DNA from: Gammaproteobacteria bacterium
Lineage (GTDB): Bacteria; Pseudomonadota; Gammaproteobacteria; Pseudomonadales; Azotimanducaceae
Direction: 5' to 3'
DNA length: 39,658 nucleotides
Assembly (NCBI GenBank): GCA_009839505.1
Contig: VXPO01000158.1
Coordinates: 1-39,658, forward strand
The notes beneath the pieces were generated by a model. That model saw only the letters and a list, made by a program, of their open reading frames with translations. It was not told the DNA's origin and made no database searches. Below, piece by piece: positions 31,359 through 39,658 of this stretch (position 1 is its first letter; each line of letters begins with the position of its first letter). Made by a program: the position numbers and the translations under genes.

Positions 31359-32359
31359 TAGTCCCCGAGTTGAACGACCATCTTGCCGGTATTCGCCCCG
31401 GTGAACAGCCCGATGAACGCTTCGTGCGCCTTGTCGATGCCGTCAAAGACGGTCTCCCGGTACTTGAGCCTCCCGCTCGTCACCCAGTCAGTCATGTCGC
31501 GCAGGAAGTCGGCGCGAAGGTGGTTGAAGTTGGAGACGATGAAGCCCTTGATCGTCAGGCCCATGCCGATGGCGATGGCAAGGTTGTTGGGGCCGGGTAC
31601 CGGTTCCGTGGCGTTGTACTGCCCGATGGCGCCGCATAGGGGAATCCGGCCGCCCGGACGCATGCAGTTGAGCGCCGCCTGCAGGTGGTCGCCGCCGACG
31701 TTGTCGAAATAGACGTCGATGCCCTCGGGAGCGCCCGAGAAGATTTGCCGTTCCAGGTGCCCATCGTGGTAGTCGAAGGCATGGTCGAAGCCGAGATCCT
31801 CAGTGAGGTGACGCACCTTTTCGGCACTACCGGCACTGCCGATGGCGGTGCAGCCCTTGATCTTGGCGATCTGTCCCACGGCACTGCCCACGGCGCCGGC
31901 CGCACCCGAGACGAAGACCGTTTCGCCTTCTTTGAGGGCGCCCACGTCGAGGAGTCCGACGTAGGCCGTCATGCCCGGCATGCCCAGCACTCCGAGATAG
32001 GCGGAAGCGGGCGCTTCCAGGTTGCCGAGGCGGCGCACTCCTGTCGACTTGGCGACGAACGCTTCGCGCCAGCCCTGGTGCGATTCGACGTGCTCGCCCT
32101 CGGGCAGGTCCGGATCGTCGGACTGCACGACTCGGCCGATGGCCCCGCCGGTCAGCGTTTCGCCCACGGCGAAGGGCGGGGTGTAGGAACGGCGGTCGAT
32201 CATGCGCCCGCGCATGTATGGATCGACGGACATGCAGATGTTCCGCACGAGCACCTCGCCAGAACCGGGTTCACCGAGCTCCACTTCACGGACGGCGAAG
32301 TCCTCGACGGTGGGCATGCCGACAGGACGGCGGGCAAGAACGACCTCTCTTGATTTCAT
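31358..32359 (-). CDS. NADP-dependent MDR-family reductase (CurA / alkenal reductase-like)
   Basis: A 333-residue zinc-free medium-chain dehydrogenase/reductase. The N-terminal domain carries MSVDPYMRGRM, typical of the CurA / leukotriene-B4-dehydrogenase group, and FAVGETLTGGAIGRV. The cofactor fold is VSGAAGAVGSAVGQIAKIKG, followed by YFDNVGGDHLQAAL and the C-terminal GANTGKMVVQLGD. The expected activity is NADPH-dependent reduction of an alpha-beta unsaturated aldehyde or ketone. The ATG has AGAGG 5 bases upstream. It is the first gene of a two-gene unit with the GMC oxidoreductase, which suggests alcohol oxidation and enone reduction act in one catabolic or detoxifying route; that is inference. 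Confidence 0.92.
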   Translation of the reverse strand: MKSREVVLARRPVGMPTVEDFAVREVELGEPGSGEVLVRNICMSVDPYMRGRMIDRRSYTPPFAVGETLTGGAIGRVVQSDDPDLPEGEHVESHQGWREAFVAKSTGVRRLGNLEAPASAYLGVLGMPGMTAYVGLLDVGALKEGETVFVSGAAGAVGSAVGQIAKIKGCTAIGSAGSAEKVRHLTEDLGFDHAFDYHDGHLERQIFSGAPEGIDVYFDNVGGDHLQAALNCMRPGGRIPLCGAIGQYNATEPVPGPNNLAIAIGMGLTIKGFIVSNFNHLRADFLRDMTDWVTSGRLKYRETVFDGIDKAHEAFIGLFTGANTGKMVVQLGD

Positions 32360-32383
32360 GGAAACCTCTTACAGTTCAATTGT

Positions 32384-32412
32384 TTAATGGTTTCTTAGCG
32401 ACTATCCGTCAA
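32384..32412 (-). promoter_or_regulatory. Possible promoter of the reductase-GMC unit
   Basis: A -35 TTGACG (32407-32412) and a weak -10 CATTAA (32384-32389) are 17 bases apart on the minus strand, 25 bp before the reductase ATG. The stretch is distinctly AT-rich against its surroundings. Confidence 0.4.
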
Positions 32413-32423
32413 CTACCGGAAGA

Positions 32424-33842
32424 TCAGTATTGCGTCTCGACGACGCGGAAGCGCACATGAGGTAGATCGGCGATCACGGCCAGCGCGTTGTCGACGGGGA
32501 GCGCGAAGTACGTGGCGGCGAGACGCGTCTGTCCCCAGGTGGGGTCCACTCCACGCCAGTGACCATCGATAGCGACCTCGTTCCAGGCATGCAGGGCGAA
32601 TGCCTCCGCGCTGGCCTGGTAGGCGAGTCCGACGACGGTGCGGGAGGGTAGCCCGACGGCGCGCGCCAAGGTCGTGTACAGGTCGGCGAATTCGGTGCAG
32701 TCGCCGCTGCGGTCGCGCACGGTGTCTAGAACCGTGCGTCCCCCGGCGGTATAGCGGTAGCTGAGGTGATTGTGTACGAACAGAGCGAGGGAGTCCGCCT
32801 TCGCGGCCGAATCGGCGAGGCCCGCCACGGCACGCTGGGCAAGCTTTCGGATCTCGGGATCGGCGGCGGGAAAGTTGACCGTCGGCTGCGTGGCGACCGC
32901 GATCTCGTCGGCGTGGGCGATCCTCCGGGCATCCGCCTCCGCGACGAGCGTATCGGTGCCGCGCGAGTTCGGCCATTGGACGGAAGTATCGAACTCGTGG
33001 TCGACCTCGACGGTTAGACGCCGGAGTGCCTTGGGATTCTCGATCACGCCCTCAACCCGTACCGTGTGGCCGGGTGTGGGCGACGTGAACAATGGGATAT
33101 TCCGCTCCCAGACCCTCGCCGTGTGTTCGTCCGCGCGATGCATCGTGATGAGGCCGCCAGAGATCATGCGCTCAGGCGTGAGGTCGGAACCGATTCGGAT
33201 GCGTGCCGCGTTCGGGGCGGATTCCTTGACGACTTCGACGGCGCCGCCCACGGTGGACACGACGCGCCATTGATCGGTGACGATGGTCAACGCGTCGAAA
33301 TCGATCGAGCGGGCCGTTTGCATGTCGCCGAGCATGGGCGCCGCGATGGCAAGCCAGTTCTCGATCGCGAGGTAGTCGCGCAGTTCGAGGTCGGCCTCGA
33401 CCGCCACTTTGCGGGTATTGTTGGCATCGACGACTTCCGCCTCGCCTTCCATGATCGTGACGCGGGTCGGATCCGAACCGCCCGTGGACGCGATGTGTTC
33501 GGCACGCAATAGCCGATGCGGCGGCCACTCGTCGAACACCAGTCGGTCCTCGATCCGCGTCTCACCCCCGGCCTCGAGCCTGAAACGCAGAACCGTCTGG
33601 AATACGAAGTCGCCGTCTTCAGTGCGTCCACTGTGGGTCTGGTAGTGGCCGATGGGCGTATGCCGGAATGTCACCGCGTACCAGCGTTGCCCGGCGAGAC
33701 GGTCGGCGGTCTCGCTCTCGGGGGACGCAGGCGCCGTCTGCCAGATGCCTGCCACCGCGAGCACGACCACGAGTGTCACGACGCCCGCCGCGACGATGCT
33801 CAATGTCAAAACGGTCTTGGGAGTTGCCGACTCAAGCTGCAT
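32424..33842 (-). CDS. Membrane-anchored transglutaminase-like protease-fold protein
   Basis: A 472-residue protein with one N-terminal helix (about residues 13-31) and a large extracytoplasmic part. The C-terminal third is a transglutaminase-like domain with the full triad: Cys382 in DRSGDCTEFADLY, His418 in FALHAWNEV and Asp433 in GVDPTWGQ. The middle region (about 50-320) is beta-rich and has no motif I recognise. Proteins of this layout are usually taken as periplasmic cysteine peptidases or amide-bond modifying enzymes. The ATG at 33842 opens it, 118 bp from the divergent glnS start. The gap to the reductase is 64 bp with that gene's own promoter inside, so it is not clearly part of the same operon. 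Confidence 0.88.
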   Translation of the reverse strand: MQLESATPKTVLTLSIVAAGVVTLVVVLAVAGIWQTAPASPESETADRLAGQRWYAVTFRHTPIGHYQTHSGRTEDGDFVFQTVLRFRLEAGGETRIEDRLVFDEWPPHRLLRAEHIASTGGSDPTRVTIMEGEAEVVDANNTRKVAVEADLELRDYLAIENWLAIAAPMLGDMQTARSIDFDALTIVTDQWRVVSTVGGAVEVVKESAPNAARIRIGSDLTPERMISGGLITMHRADEHTARVWERNIPLFTSPTPGHTVRVEGVIENPKALRRLTVEVDHEFDTSVQWPNSRGTDTLVAEADARRIAHADEIAVATQPTVNFPAADPEIRKLAQRAVAGLADSAAKADSLALFVHNHLSYRYTAGGRTVLDTVRDRSGDCTEFADLYTTLARAVGLPSRTVVGLAYQASAEAFALHAWNEVAIDGHWRGVDPTWGQTRLAATYFALPVDNALAVIADLPHVRFRVVETQY

Positions 33843-33925
33843 GGGGAGATTCTAGCAGCGACCTCTTGGAGGCCCGGCGGGTCTGTTGGCGGCGGTACCG
33901 ACGACTTCGCGTGTTGCGCTGCCGG

Positions 33926-33931
33926 TACAAT
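33926..33931 (+). promoter_or_regulatory. -10 element of a likely glnS promoter
   Basis: TACAAT followed by a GC-rich stretch (GCGCGC), 29 bp before the glnS ATG. Such a discriminator is typical of growth-controlled translation genes. The -35 match 17 bases upstream is poor. Confidence 0.4.
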
Positions 33932-33960
33932 GCGCGCTTCGTGCACCACCTCTGACCCCC

Positions 33961-35606
<1,646 letters not shown>

Positions 35607-35610
<4 letters not shown>

Positions 35611-36515
35611 CACCGGATCGAGCCGATGTCGTCGCGGCGGCGCGCCGGATCCACGGCCGCGTGCATCGCACGCCAGTGCTTACAAGCCGGACGCTTAACG
35701 CGTTGCTCGGTGTCGAGCTGGTCTTCAAGTGCGAGAACCTGCAGCGTACCGGTGCCTTCAAGATGCGCGGGGCGACGAACGCCGTCGCCCTGCTGCCGGA
35801 TGACGTCGGCACCGTCGCCACGCACTCGTCCGGCAATCACGGCGCGGCGCTCGCCCTCGCTGCCGCCGAATCGGGGCGTCGTGCGATCATCGTCGTGCCT
35901 CGCAATGCGCGCACCTCGAAGCGAGCGGCCATCGAGCGTTACGGGGCCGAGGTCGTCGACTGCGCACCGACGCTGGAGGCACGCGAGGCAGCGTTGACGA
36001 GGATCGTCGACCGCACCGGCGCGGTGTTCGTCCCACCGTACGACCATCCTGGGATCATCGCAGGTGCGGGAACGGCCACGCTCGAGTTACTGGAACAGTG
36101 TCCCGGCCTGGATCAGGTCTGGGTACCGGTCGGCGGTGGTGGACTAGCGGCGGGCACGGCGATTGCCGTTGACGGAGCCGCCGAGGCCGTGCTGGCCGAA
36201 CCCGAACTCGCCCGCGATGCGAAAGACTCGTTGGAGTCCGGCGCGCTTCGCCCGGCTTTGCCACCGAAGACGATCGCCGATGGACTGCGAACGGCGCTTG
36301 GAAGGCTCAACTTCGAGATCCTTCGGCGGGCGGGCTGCCGGGTCCACGTGGCGTCCGAGGCGTCGATCAAGCGATGGACGGCGCGAATCACGGAGATCAT
36401 GAAGATCGTCGTGGAACCCTCGGCGGCGGTGACCGTGGCGGCCATGGCCGAGAACCCCGGCATCTCGCAGGGTAGGGTGGGAGTGATCTTGTCAGGGGGT
36501 AACTGCGGACCCTAG
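35607..36515 (+). CDS. PLP-dependent threonine/serine dehydratase or racemase-like enzyme
   Basis: A 302-residue fold-type II PLP enzyme. The cofactor lysine is Lys52 in TGAFKMRGA, the substrate loop is SSGNHGAALA, and the phosphate-binding glycine loop is VGGGGLAAGTA. It ends in VGVILSGGNCGP, as in short threonine dehydratases and serine racemases without an ACT domain. The likely reaction is removal of ammonia from threonine or serine, or racemisation. The GTG start overlaps the glnS stop by 4 bases (GTGA), so it is coupled to the synthetase; this pairing may simply reflect compact genome organisation. At 302 residues it is slightly short for the family but all motifs are present. Confidence 0.9.
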
Positions 36516-36540
36516 CCGACACTCGCCGCGCGAAACGGCA

Positions 36541-36558
36541 TCAACCCGGGTTGGTTGA
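36541..36558. terminator. Stem-loop in a convergent gap
   Basis: TCAACC and GGTTGA form a 6-bp stem with a 6-base loop; the sub-sequence 36542-36553 is also a perfect 12-bp palindrome. It lies in the 118-bp gap between the convergent dehydratase and SDR genes. No T-tract follows. Confidence 0.3.
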
Positions 36559-36633
36559 GCCGCGGAAAGAAGGAGGCGCCGTGTCGTCGCTGTGCGTACC
36601 GGGTGATGTGCGACTGGGTGGATGCAGGCGTAG

Positions 36634-37413
36634 CTACCTCGCCGTGAACCGGCGCACGATCGGCCGTGTTCCGAGGGATTGAAGGAGCGGGTCGAGGAAC
36701 CGGTACAGTCGCCCGGAGCAGTACACGCACCAGCCTTTCTCGACGGCGGCGAGCCCTTCGCGCACGACGACGTCGGCGTCGTACCACAGGATTCGGGGCG
36801 AGGCCGCTTTCATATCGTGCATGCCGGCGACCTCGTGGAAGTCGGTGTGGGTGAAGCCGGGGCATAGTGCGCACACGTTCACGCCATGGTGCTTCAGGGT
36901 GAGGTGCAGGGCTTCGGACAAGGCCACCACGTAGGACTTGCTCGGCCCGTAGTTCAGGTCGTTGGCGCGGGCGATCCGTCCGGCCACCGACGCGACGTTC
37001 AGGATGCGCCCGAAGCCTCGATCGCGCATGCCGGGCGCGAACAGATGGCAGAGGTGCGCCATGGAAGTCATCATGAGCTGAAGGAACGACGCTTGCTCCG
37101 ACCAGTCACGATCCTCCAAGAGATCGGGTCCCGCTGATCCGGCATTGTTCACTAGGTATTCCACGACGAGGCCGAGTTCGGCGACGCGGTGGGCGATGAG
37201 CTCGGGTGCGTCGGTCTCAGCCAGGTCGGCGGTGACGACCTCGACCCGAACGCCGGAACGGTCGCGCAGCTCGGCGGCGAGCTGCTCGAGCCGGTCACGA
37301 CGACGCGCGACCAGCACGAGGTCGTAGTCGCGCTCGGCGAGCTGGCGCGCGAACTCGACGCCGAGACCGGCCGACGCACCGGTGACCAGGGCGGTCCGGC
37401 GTGCCGCGGTCAT
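36634..37413 (-). CDS. Short-chain dehydrogenase/reductase
   Basis: A 259-residue SDR. The NAD(P) motif is TGASAGLGVEFA near residue 10, NNAG follows in VEYLVNNAGSAG, the catalytic Ser is in NVASVAGR and the Tyr-x3-Lys is in NYGPSKSYVV. Basic residues after the second strand (RRRDRLEQL) suggest NADP. The ATG at 37413 overlaps the stop of the upstream monooxygenase gene (ATGA), so the two are coupled; the open frame further upstream is not coding. The C-terminal end YRFLDPLLQSLGTRPIVRRF is like SDRs of the DltE/YqjQ type. The substrate is unknown. Confidence 0.92.
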   Translation of the reverse strand: MTAARRTALVTGASAGLGVEFARQLAERDYDLVLVARRRDRLEQLAAELRDRSGVRVEVVTADLAETDAPELIAHRVAELGLVVEYLVNNAGSAGPDLLEDRDWSEQASFLQLMMTSMAHLCHLFAPGMRDRGFGRILNVASVAGRIARANDLNYGPSKSYVVALSEALHLTLKHHGVNVCALCPGFTHTDFHEVAGMHDMKAASPRILWYDADVVVREGLAAVEKGWCVYCSGRLYRFLDPLLQSLGTRPIVRRFTAR

Positions 37414-38645
37414 GCGATGGTCTGGGCTTCGGGGCGCCCGGTGACGCCGGAGACCATGTTCCGTGCCTCCTTGCTCGACGGCTTGCTCGGCTTGCCCCGG
37501 GCGGTGAAGTTGAACGGCTCGGTGTCGATGTCCTCCAACTCGATCTCGCCGGCGAGCACGGCCGACTTCCATGCCTCCTGCTCGCCGTGGCGCGCTTGAA
37601 ACTCGGGCATGACCTCCCGGGCGAAGAGTTCGAGGCTCGAACAGATGTCTTCATGGGTGTTCTTGCCGGCCTGGTTGAGCAGGATTACCTGGTCGATGTT
37701 GGCTTGTTCCAGTTCCTTGAGTCGCTCGCGGATGGTGTCCGGCGAGCCGATCAACTCGCTGCCTGTTCGCTTCTGTCCGGCGGGAGTCTGTTTCCACTCC
37801 TGGTAGCGTTCCCAGAAGTTCATGGTCCCCGGTTCGAACGGTCCTTCCTTGTTGTAGAGCTGCAGGGCGAACTGGAAGAAGGTCCAGCCGTCGGCCTTCT
37901 GCCAAGCCTCGTCGTCGGTCTCGGCGCACATGAAGCCGGAGACCACCGCGATGTTCGGATTGGTCTGGTAGTCCTCGAGCTTCTCGAGGTCGCGGATGAA
38001 GGTGTTGTAGTAGGCATTGACCCAGGCGCGCGCCGCATCAAGGCTGACGAACTTGAAGCACAGCGATCCCATGCCCCGGTGCGCGGCGTAGCGCACCGTG
38101 TCGAGTTGCGAGCAGGCGATCCACAACGGGGGATGGGGCTTTTGCAGGGGCTTCGGCACCACCGCGCGCAGCGGGAACTTGAAGTACTCGCCGTCGTATT
38201 CCCAGCCGTGGTTCCAGAACATCGGCAGGGTGCAGCGCACGGCGTCCTCCCAGACGTCGCGCTTGTCGCGGAAGCGCAGGTTGAAGGGGTGCAGTTCGGT
38301 CACCGAAGCGCCTTCGCCCAGACCGAGTTCGACGCGGCCGTCGGAAACCAGGTCGAGCGTCGCGATCTTCTCCGCCACGCGGGCCGGATGATTCGTCGTC
38401 ATCTGGACGATGCCGTGGCCCAGCCGGATGTTCCGCGTGCGCTGACTCGCCGCTGCCAGGAAGACCTCCGGCGCCGACGAGTGGGAATACTCCTCGAGGA
38501 AGTGGTGCTCGACCTCCCAGGCGTAGTCGAAGCCAAGCCGGTCGGCCAGTTCGATCTGCTCGAGGGAATCTTTGAGCAGCCTGTGCTCGCTGTCGGGTTG
38601 CCAGTCTCTCGGCAACTGGTGTTCGTAGAAGATGCCGAATTTCAA
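37410..38645 (-). CDS. Luciferase-like (LLM class) flavin-dependent monooxygenase
   Basis: A 411-residue member of the bacterial luciferase / F420-dependent superfamily, with a TIM-barrel fold. The opening MKFGIFYEHQLP, the segment YAWEVEHHFLEEYSHSS, RLGHGIVQM and the closing dose of helices around GSPDTIRERLKELE are characteristic. It would use reduced flavin and oxygen on a small organic substrate. The start is a TTG, unusual but well supported by GGAGG 6 bases upstream. It is the first gene of a coupled pair with the SDR. A C-terminal tail of about 30 residues (from TEPFNFTARGKPSKP) is more polar and variable. Confidence 0.92.
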   Translation of the reverse strand: MKFGIFYEHQLPRDWQPDSEHRLLKDSLEQIELADRLGFDYAWEVEHHFLEEYSHSSAPEVFLAAASQRTRNIRLGHGIVQMTTNHPARVAEKIATLDLVSDGRVELGLGEGASVTELHPFNLRFRDKRDVWEDAVRCTLPMFWNHGWEYDGEYFKFPLRAVVPKPLQKPHPPLWIACSQLDTVRYAAHRGMGSLCFKFVSLDAARAWVNAYYNTFIRDLEKLEDYQTNPNIAVVSGFMCAETDDEAWQKADGWTFFQFALQLYNKEGPFEPGTMNFWERYQEWKQTPAGQKRTGSELIGSPDTIRERLKELEQANIDQVILLNQAGKNTHEDICSSLELFAREVMPEFQARHGEQEAWKSAVLAGEIELEDIDTEPFNFTARGKPSKPSSKEARNMVSGVTGRPEAQTIA

Positions 38646-38651
38646 GGTGTT

Positions 38652-38656
38652 CCTCC
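38652..38656 (-). promoter_or_regulatory. Ribosome binding site fixing the TTG start at 38645
   Basis: GGAGG on the minus strand within GGGGGAGGA, 6 bases from the TTG. It decides the non-ATG start of the luciferase-like gene. Confidence 0.7.
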
Positions 38657-38728
38657 CCCGCCCTCGCGTTGTTCGATGTTGGCAGCGGGTCGTGTCGACT
38701 GCAAACCGTAGGGGACGGCTTTGGGGCG

Positions 38729-39469
38729 CTACGGGGTTGCCCGCCGGCAGGAGGAGCGTCTTTCGGTGGTCTCGATCATGTCGTCGGCGGTGGCGAAGAG
38801 TGTCGCGAACGCCTCGCTATCGTCCGCACAGCGGTCGGTCACCTCGGGCTCGCCCAGGATTGTCCAGGAAGCCTGCCGCCCGCAGCCTGCCGATGGAATC
38901 GGTTCCTTTTCGGCGGCACGTAGGGCCTCGAACATTCCCAGGGCATGCTCCTCGTGTCCCCGACCGCGGCAGAACCAGCCGCCGGGACGGAGCGCCTGGT
39001 AGTCGCGGGTCTCGGTCTGCCCGTCGAAGGTGAACGTCAGCGTCGAGAACGGTCGTCGATGGCGGTCGGTGGATTCGAGCCTGACCTCGAAGGAGGGCAG
39101 GGCGGCGTAGGCTTCGTCAAACGCGGCGGCACGGTCGATGCGGTCCATCACGTAGTCGCTGCCCATGAAGACGAGCAGGGCGAAGGACAGGCCGCCGGCG
39201 ATCACGGTGGCGATTCGCGCGGGCTTTGGAGGTGCAAGGACGGCCAGGCACGCCATCGCCCCGGCGGCGAGTCCGGCGCCCAGCAAGGCATAGCCGAGGA
39301 TCAACACGCCCGCGGATTGCGGGTCGGCGGCGATGTCGCCGATGAGATAGCGGCCGCTCAGGAACGCCCCGGCCCCGAAGCCGATGGGGGCGGCGGACAG
39401 TCCTCCCGCAACCGCGCGGACGCCGCGCGCATCCGTCGCGCGTTGTTCTCGGCGACGGCTGCGGTTCAC
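38729..39469 (-). CDS. Hypothetical membrane protein with three N-terminal helices
   Basis: A 246-residue protein of unknown family. After a basic N-terminus there are hydrophobic segments at about residues 20-40, 54-79 and 85-103, then a soluble domain of about 140 residues beginning near RIDRAAAFDEAY. This domain has two or three cysteines (GWFCRGRG, SAGCGRQ, VTDRC) that could form a disulfide if outside the cytoplasm. The start is a GTG with no strong ribosome site, 11 bp after the stop of bcp on the same strand, so the two may be co-transcribed. Codon use is like that of its neighbours. I cannot suggest a function. Confidence 0.7.
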   Translation of the reverse strand: MNRSRRREQRATDARGVRAVAGGLSAAPIGFGAGAFLSGRYLIGDIAADPQSAGVLILGYALLGAGLAAGAMACLAVLAPPKPARIATVIAGGLSFALLVFMGSDYVMDRIDRAAAFDEAYAALPSFEVRLESTDRHRRPFSTLTFTFDGQTETRDYQALRPGGWFCRGRGHEEHALGMFEALRAAEKEPIPSAGCGRQASWTILGEPEVTDRCADDSEAFATLFATADDMIETTERRSSCRRATP

Positions 39470-39480
39470 GTCTTGCGGCG

Positions 39481-39658
39481 CTACGCGGTAAGGACTTCGA
39501 GAACCTTGGCGGGATGGTCGGCGGCCTTGGCCACCCGTCGCCAGTGCTTGACGACCTTGCCGTCGGGGCCGACCAGCACCGTGGAACGGATGACGCCCAT
39601 GGTCTTCTTGCCGTACATCATCTTCTCGCCGTAGGCGCCGTACTTGGTCATCACCTTG
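39481..39658 (-). CDS. bcp: Thioredoxin-dependent peroxiredoxin BCP, C-terminal part
   Basis: The frame runs in from the right edge and ends in TAG at 39481-39483, giving the last 58 residues. The sequence YGEKMMYGKKTMGVIRST followed by VLVGPDGKVVKHWRRVAKAA and the closing VLEVL is the conserved end of bacterioferritin co-migratory protein, a peroxiredoxin that reduces hydroperoxides with thioredoxin. The peroxidatic cysteine lies outside the window. The 3' neighbour is the hypothetical membrane protein 11 bp away. Confidence 0.92.
   Translation of the reverse strand, partial: KVMTKYGAYGEKMMYGKKTMGVIRSTVLVGPDGKVVKHWRRVAKAADHPAKVLEVLTA

Noticed and set aside
36542-36553. 12-bp palindrome CAACCCGGGTTG as an operator
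   Set aside because: It lies between convergent gene ends, where no promoter is expected; a stem-loop role is more likely.

Overview
The window is one stretch of a GC-rich bacterial chromosome. A stand-alone glutaminyl-tRNA synthetase, a TonB-dependent outer-membrane receptor, several lipoproteins and a periplasmic Cu/Zn superoxide dismutase point to a diderm proteobacterium, most likely a gammaproteobacterium. The many acyl-CoA dehydrogenase, GMC, SDR, MDR and luciferase-like genes suggest an uncultivated marine or host-associated heterotroph; that is inference. I saw no tRNA, rRNA, CRISPR array, phage gene, transposase or transcriptional regulator.

Left part (1-6224): the tail of an unrecognised gene; a small two-helix membrane protein divergent from a membrane-tethered sulfatase; a translationally coupled pair of acyl-CoA dehydrogenase subunits; a DUF523 protein; and convergent sodC.

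Central block (6308-28114): a minus-strand run reads TonB receptor, a lipoprotein fusing VCBS/ASPIC repeats to a vanadium-haloperoxidase/PAP2-like domain, a heterodimeric ABC exporter (A1-B1), then after a hairpin-rich gap a second, MdlAB-like exporter. Divergent from the TonB promoter, a plus-strand operon holds a paralogous exporter (A2-B2) and an 870-residue dikinase built like rifampin phosphotransferase. A perfect palindrome overlaps the TonB promoter between the two arms. This divergent import / modify / export locus is the best candidate here for an undescribed system.

Two copies of a short element with 17-bp terminal inverted repeats (4735-4981 and 18103-18407) occupy gaps between co-directional genes. 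Their internal stem carries a compensatory base-pair change, so the folded form appears to be conserved.

Right part (28222-39658): three tandem paralogous small lipoproteins; a GMC oxidoreductase overlapping an MDR-type reductase; a transglutaminase-like protein; glnS coupled to a threonine/serine dehydratase-like enzyme; an SDR coupled to a luciferase-like monooxygenase; a membrane protein; and the end of bcp.
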